Below, one piece after another: positions 58,434 to 64,000 of a stretch of 64,000 nucleotides of DNA (the first letter of the stretch is position 1; the number at the start of each line of letters is the position of its first letter). Below the pieces are notes generated by a model. That model was not told where the DNA came from. It saw only the letters and a program-made list of their open reading frames with translations, and ran no database searches. A program made the translations under genes and the position numbers. The stretch is from assembly GCA_963082975.1 (NCBI GenBank), contig OY720346.1, forward strand, positions 75,198,767-75,262,766, written 5' to 3'. The DNA comes from Labia minor. Lineage: Eukaryota; Arthropoda; Insecta; Dermaptera; Spongiphoridae.

Positions 58434-61400
58434 ATGGAGTGGGTTAGAGAAGATAAGATAGTAAATACTAATATAAAAAGTGCAGCTGGTGATTCACCAG
58501 CAAAAGTTGCAGCTCAAATACAAAACTTTGCAAAATCGACACAAAGGACGAGTAGTAAATGTTCATTTGGACATCGAAATACAATGACGTTCATAGAGAA
58601 AGAGAAACATTCTAAACCTGGATTTCATTATAATATCCCTTCCACTTGTACACGTTTTGGAATTAACATTGGCCCTAGTTATTCATTTGGAACAAAATTT
58701 CCTGGTAAGTTTTGCCCAAATAGAATTAAAAAAACCTCTAATTTCTTTTAAAAAAATAATAAAACTGTATTCAACTTGTATATAAATTTTAAAAATTCAA
58801 CATGTGTGTGTATTATTAATAATATTAATATGATGAAGAACTACAATCAGTTACAAGTTTTGAAGGCCCCTGAGTCACTTTCACTAAGGTTGAGAGGTTG
58901 TCTGTGTGTATGTGTGTATGTATAATATGTAGACAAGATTACGGTTTGACCTAGAATAATGAAATTTGGTATACGTGCATTATTCAAAATTCGTTCTTTT
59001 CGATCAACTTTTGAGAAAAGTAGCTCTTTCGGAAGATTACCTACAATGTTTTGATTTTTTTTCCTCTAAAGTGACCGTAAAGATAAAGATATAGGTTTGA
59101 TAGTTTTTCACATGATTAAAAATTGTATAAAACTGCTATATATAGAATTTCAGCTTGATTGAATCGCTCTTTTCACATGATTAAAAATTGTATAAAACTG
59201 CTATATATAGAATTTCAGCTTGATTGAATCGCTCTAAGTACCGGAATAAATTTTTTAACACAATTGCCAATCACTCGCCAGCACGTGACGTGGTGTTATC
59301 AACAAAAAACCAAACACGTGCTGGTTTAATAAATATTATTTATTAATTTTAAAATTTATAATTTAATTTAAATAAAATATATGTTATAATTATTCCAATT
59401 CAAATTTGCGAGATAGTCGAGTGGAGACACTCCAGATTTTTAAAGTTATTTCTTGGCTTTACGCCACTCTATCCCCTGTCTTTCATTAATTTGCCTTTAT
59501 AACTGTTTTTCTCATCTATTAAATTATCATGGATCAGCACCGGGGCGACAAATTTTGAGGAGCGCCGATATAAATATAAAATATTTTTTTACATTCATTA
59601 TTTTTGTATAATTTTTAACTTTTGCCTTTTTTTACTTTTTTTTATTTGTATATTCTTGTATGAAAGGGTGCCAAATTTAGTTTTGCCTGAAGCGCTCAAA
59701 ACGCTAGAACTGGCCCTGATCTGCATGAAAATTGAGTGAAGTGAAGATCACATTTTTACCTATGAAGAAAAAAAATAATTAAAATAAGTCTGTTTCTTAT
59801 GAACAAAGTATTCACAACTAAAATTCTATGTTTTATTAATGGTATCAAAAAACTTGAATCAGATGTAATACTAGTAAAGATAACAAATGATTTATATCAT
59901 TCCTAAAAATTAATTGGCACATCACATTCGGAATAAAATAGAGCCCAGACAATCAATCTTTTAAAAAGAGTTCATTCAAATTTTAAACCTTTTATTATTA
60001 TTATTTATTATTATTATTATTAATATGTATTAAAAAATATTCATAATTTATAAAACATTTGAAAAAAAATAAACTTGTTTAATTATAAAATTTAATTTAT
60101 TTAATTTGATTTGTTTCAGGTACGTTTGATCGATATTTAAGAGATCGTATTGATGATCAAAAACCATTACCAGATCAAAATGAAAAGATTAAATTTATTA
60201 AAAAAAAAACTAAACGTGGCCCAGTTCTATTAGGTCGCAGTTGGAATACAATATTACCTCCAAACACGAATCCTGGACCAGGCTCCTATAATATCCCCTC
60301 CACATTTGGCCAGGGACCTTCCATTAAATATAAACAACCCTCGAGGTGAGCAAATCGAAAATTGATTAATCCTATTTCGTTTTCTGATTAGTATTGTATA
60401 TAAAACAAAATGAAATAAAATTTTTGCATTGAAATTTTGAGAAATTTAGAGCAGGATATTCAAAACCGATCCAAGGACGAATTCCCTGGGCCAGGACATT
60501 ACGATGTTACACCCGTGGGGGTGATAAAAAAGGTCGCCCCGGCTTACGGACTCCGAGGAAGATTTAAACAACCTAAAAATACAATGGACGATATTCCTGC
60601 ACCTAATAGATATGCAGTGAGAACCAGATTTTTAATTTTTTAATAAATTATACGTGTTTTTATTAATAATAATTTTTTTGTTTTTTATCCTTTTTGAGAT
60701 TGAGTTTTGTAAATACGATTATGTAGCAATAAAAATATTTATTTTTGAAATTAAAGTAATTTTAAAAAAAATCAGATCTAATGAATTGAATTTTGTTTCT
60801 GACTAAAATTAAATTTAAAAAATTCAGTTTTTTAATTAAATTCCATAAATTAACATTATTTATGATCGAGGAAAGGGAACGGAGATTAATAATCGATGAA
60901 TAATATGGAAAAAAGTTTAAATAATAGAAAAAAATTCATTCATTCATATATTAGTAAATTAATTAAGGCGCCACAGGGTGGGAGGTAGCATAGCTGGCTC
61001 ACATTTTCAAGATCCCAGGTTCAAGTCCCGGGCATGGCAAAGGAATTTCTCTAGCTGGGGTCTATAGGACGGAGTCAACCCAGCCTCAAAATTGGGAAGC
61101 GAGTGGATAAAGAAAATCAAGGTAAATGTTGATAGGAACCGTTTTCCTGATCATATGACACCTCATTAATATTAGCGACTTGATAGACATTGTCCTTGCG
61201 TAGGACGTAGAAAAGTCAGAGGTATTAGTAAATTAATTATAAATTAGTTAAGAAAATTAAATAATAAATAAATATTTTAATTGCAATTTGGTATCAACTA
61301 TTGTTAATTATAATATTATTATTATTTTATATAATTACAAAGTTGTTTGTAATTGTTCAACAATTTCAGATTTCTAATTGTACAATAACAAGAATGAAAT

Positions 61401-61492
61401 CATCCCCTAATTTTAGTTTTGGGATGCGCCATAATCCAAAAACTTTAGGTATGCTCTGCCCGGAAGATAAAGCGTGGAGTTTGCATCCATGA
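58434..61492 (+). CDS. Sperm-tail PG-rich repeat protein (ODF3/CIMAP-like)
   Basis: Four exons join in frame: 58434-58704, 60120-60345, 60442-60616 and 61370-61492 (264 residues, similar to about 250 in ODF3/SHIPPO1). STPGR-type motifs recur: KPGFHYNIPS (61-70), NPGPGSYNIPS (141-151), FPGPGHYDVTP (180-190) and IPAPNRYA (217-224), with glycine/phenylalanine segments such as SPNFSFGMRHNP between. Proteins of this family associate with the outer or luminal surface of flagellar and ciliary microtubules, chiefly in sperm tails. Junction phases (1, 2, 0) are consistent. The exon 3 acceptor, TTTTGAG at 60441, is chosen by frame; the nearby TTTAG would shift it. Intron 1 contains a family A element and intron 3 a SINE. 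Confidence 0.88.
58852..59440 (+). mobile_element. Family A element, copy 13, with internal duplication
   Basis: Starts inside the element (AGTTTTGAAGGCCCCTGAG) and ends GCGAGATAGTCGAGTGGAG plus CACTCCAG. A 65-bp segment is duplicated in tandem (59105-59169 and 59170-59234). Lies in intron 1 of the sperm-tail gene. Confidence 0.85.
60966..61222 (+). mobile_element. tRNA-derived SINE, copy 4 (in sperm-tail gene intron)
   Basis: Perfect 17-bp duplication TATTAGTAAATTAATTA at 60949-60965 and 61223-61239. It has TAGCATAGCTGG (A box) and GGTTCAAGTCC (B box). Internal deletions occur near 61085-61100. No A or T tail remains. Confidence 0.95.
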
Positions 61493-61635
61493 AAAGAAAA
61501 GAAATACTCGTACGCGCTCCTTTCAATATCACAATAACATGATGAAAAAAAATAGACATGAATACATTGATCAAAAATAGAAACTATTTCGATAAAAACG
61601 TGGAAAAAATATTGATTTTTAATAATTATATAATT

Positions 61636-61641
61636 AATAAA
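61636..61641 (+). terminator. Candidate poly(A) signal of the sperm-tail gene
   Basis: AATAAA about 145 nt after the stop; alternative A-rich hexamers are nearby. Confidence 0.4.
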
Positions 61642-61997
61642 AATAATAATAATAATAAATATCTGAAGTATTTTTTTCTTCTCATTGATCCTTTGGGAAT
61701 CCCAATACAACAGAGAGTCTGTGCATAGAAATATTCAGCGAAGAGATACAAGTAAACCCAAACTGACATATTTCTAAACAAATTTAACCAAGTGGTCGAT
61801 CTTTTGGGTAAACATTGAATAAGATCGATTTTAGTGATATTTACTATAAATTTGTCATTTATGTTGCAATTCTTTTTTAACTTTGCAATACTCCTTTTTA
61901 ACCAACATGAAAATTTTACAAAAGTAGTAAGTTTAGTAAAAAAAAAAATAAAGTCCTTTTTGTCAATTTAAATAATTTATTTTACTTGTTAAAATTG

Positions 61998-63384
61998 CTT
62001 CCTCTGTCCGAAAATATGGTATACATTTTTTTAAAAACGTAGGATTAAGGAATGTAATTAATATTTCCAGTTTTTCTCTTTTATAGATATATAAGTACTA
62101 GTTGAACATCTGAAACAACAAATGACACTGCAATAGCTCATCCGTATCAAAAATAATTGACAAATAAAAAACAATGAATTGTATTAAAATTTTAATTAAT
62201 CACATGTGATTGCAAAATGACAAATGTTAATGAAAATTGTGATCAAGTGTGTAGAAGTTTGTAATCGAAACAATTGTCACTTGATGAGCATAATGGTATT
62301 CTGCTAAAAGTGTTACAGTATAAGAAAGACGATGCTATTAATAACTTTGCTGCCAATTTTGAGGTTAGCTATTTAACTGTTACCAAAATTTAGCATGTAG
62401 TTAAGCAGCAGTATAGTGAAGGCCAATTATCTACAGATGTTTCATCAAAAAAGAAGAAATGGGGAAGAAAGCGTAAGGATTATTCAGAAAAATTGACAAA
62501 ATTTAAAAATTTTCCTTTAAATCGTCGTGGAACGATTCGTAGTTTGTCTGTTGCTGTTAGTATCCCAAAGTCAACACTTTTTGATGTTTTAAAACGAGGT
62601 ACTACGTTTAAACGCATGTTAATATATCTAACAGACCAAAATAAGGTTGTTAGATTAGCGTTTTGCTTGTCCAAGGTTAAACCAGATAGATATTCCCAAA
62701 ATATGTACAATTACCTCCACATTGTAGAAAAATTATTTTATTTAACACAATCAAAACGTTCATAATACCTTATTCTAGATCAGCGGTCGTGGAACTTTTT
62801 TAATCATTACCCCAAAATATTTTGGAGTAAGTTGATATTACCCTATGGTGAAGAGCAAAAAATAAACAACGAAATCGCCTCTTTTTAGCATTTTTCCTAT
62901 TATAGCCCCCCATGATGATTTTGAAAAGAAAATAATTGGTAAAAATACTAACAGGTTTATAAAATAGCAAATTAAAAATATATACTTTTTACTCACAAAA
63001 GTTTCATTTTTAACCTCAAAAATTTCATTTTCACCCCATTTGGGGTAATTTACCCCGGTTCCCCGACCGTTGCGCTAGAGGAAGAACTCCATAGAAGCTG
63101 TAAAAGCAAACGTTTCATTACAAAAGTGATGTTCATGGCAGCTGTAGCTTACGATCCATGTAAAAAAACATTTTTTGGTTGAAAAATTGGTCTCTGGCCT
63201 TAAAGGAGTTTCAAGACTCAAGAGAATAAAAATAACGAAAAATATCGAGTCAAATTCAGCAAAGGAATGCAACAAAATGATCCTGGAAAAATAAATATTA
63301 TTTAAGTAGTATTAATTTTTACTTTATTATAATAAATTATTTTATAAAAATAAAAAATAATTTAGCAATACTTCCTATTCACCA
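61998..63384 (+). mobile_element. Plant-type (DD39D-like) mariner pseudogene
   Basis: The left end is CTTCCTCTGTCCGAAAATAT. Transposase remnants follow in order. A helix-turn-helix-like NNFAANFEVSYLTV lies near 62340. From 62493, RRGTIRSLSVAVSIPKSTLF leads to MYNYLHIVEKLFYLT. After a nested hAT MITE, DEEELHRSCKSKRFITKVMF continues to AAVAYD. These blocks match my knowledge of plant Soymar-like mariners (RRTTIRSL, HIDEKWFYLT, TCKSKRFI.KVMF) rather than usual insect mariners. The first catalytic Asp is replaced by Val (HIVEKLF), and stops and frameshifts follow, so it is dead. The right boundary is uncertain. Confidence 0.8.
62781..63072. mobile_element. hAT MITE, GGGGTAAATTACC family, copy 2 (nested)
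   Basis: Ends CAGCGGTCGTGGAAC and GGTTCCCCGACCGTTG. It sits inside the plant-type mariner between CTAGAT and CTAGAG, a degenerate target duplication. The transposase reading continues across it. Interior blocks ATTACCCCAAAATATTTTGG and ATAGCCCCC match the copy at 55979. Confidence 0.85.
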
Positions 63385-63417
63385 GATTGTGCTCCATCAG
63401 ATTATAGGTATATAATA

Positions 63418-63619
63418 CTCTCTGTCCGAAATTATGGTATACATTTTTTAAATTTAGTATTTAAATTCTAATTTTTATTTTATTATTATAAATTATTAAA
63501 AAAACCATAAAAAATAATTTAGCGATATTATAGTAGGCGTATCATGTACGTTTGTATAGGTAGGGCTGTTAAATCATCATAATAATGTGTATGTATATCA
63601 TATTTTCGGACAGAGGGAG
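63418..63619. mobile_element. Stowaway-like MITE
   Basis: 202 bp with inverted ends CTCTCTGTCCGAAATTATGG and CTCCCTCTGTCCGAAAATAT (complement), flanked by TA on both sides (63416-63417 and 63620-63621). The ends match the left terminus of the adjacent plant-type mariner. AT-rich, non-coding interior. Confidence 0.85.
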
Positions 63620-63889
63620 TAATAATTATAATATTATATGGAAGAATATTACATATATGTTAAGAATATTTTCTCCAAAATTCAAAAGTATAAATAAGTA
63701 AATATAACTTATAATTATATAAATGTATAACATCTATTAAATATTTCTATCAATATTAATAAAAGATAGATTTACTTTCTATCTTCCCAATTATTCAAAT
63801 CTAAATCATGATTTTAAATGTAAATTGGAGAAGTGAAGAAAGAATTTTAAGAAGATATAATTAAATTGAATCGTATACTATTTATTTAT

Positions 63890-63986
63890 GTAACTTACAG
63901 AAGCATTTATCTTTATCAGTGAAAAGAATACGTGTAAATTTACCAAAACAGGCGGCCACTAATAAAAGATACATGTTCATTGATTA
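63890..63986 (-). other. Candidate first exon of a secreted protein
   Basis: On the minus strand an ATG near 63977 opens MNMYLLLVAACFG, signal-peptide-like, and reaches a donor TTTTG|GTAAAT near 63940. The plus strand has an alternative 33-codon frame after TAACTTACAG. Cut by the window edge; identity unknown. Confidence 0.25.
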
Positions 63987-64000
63987 TATCATATCAAGCA

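Overview
The window is a strongly AT-rich piece of an insect nuclear genome. Its genes have spliceosomal introns (GT..AG) of several kb. Two genes belong to the insect chemosensory protein (CSP/OS-D) family, and the repeats are of animal or insect type: a Jockey-like LINE, mariners, hAT MITEs, a tRNA-derived SINE and Helentron-like elements. I cannot place the order from sequence alone. Nothing bacterial, plasmid-like or viral was seen.

Host genes, left to right: an intronless PEBP/RKIP-like gene (150-689, +); two coding exons of a GK5-like FGGY carbohydrate kinase on the minus strand (6672-6574 and 3952-3859), whose later exons I could not find; a long CSP with a proline-rich tail (41735-46863, +, three exons seen); a classical short CSP (54320-56729, +, three exons); and a four-exon sperm-tail PG-rich-repeat (ODF3/CIMAP-like) gene (58434-61492, +). 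The two CSPs are tandem on the same strand and look like part of a CSP cluster. The other genes have no evident functional link to each other. Stretches of 5-20 kb between genes are mobile DNA and AT-rich sequence in which I see nothing coding.

Mobile DNA dominates. The commonest element, family A (about 13 copies, about 0.6 kb each), has subterminal inverted repeats ACTATCTCGC/GCGAGATAGT and a terminal hairpin. Family B has the same architecture with its own repeat (CGACCGAC/GTCGGTCG) and shares its core with a third set, family C. I interpret A and B as Helentron-associated non-autonomous elements. A tRNA-derived SINE is present in four copies, three with perfect or near-perfect 15-17 bp target duplications. 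One 5.0 kb Jockey-like LINE is complete, with both ORFs open, and sits inside a family A copy. Several hAT MITEs have clear 8-bp target duplications. Five internally deleted or decayed mariners of different lineages are present.

The most unusual element is a decayed mariner at 61998 onward. Its transposase resembles the plant-type (DD39D) mariners, and it has Stowaway-like termini (CTCCCTCTGTCCG, TA target). A 202-bp MITE with the same ends lies beside it. The nesting order (SINE, LINE and hAT insertions inside older elements) gives a relative age series.
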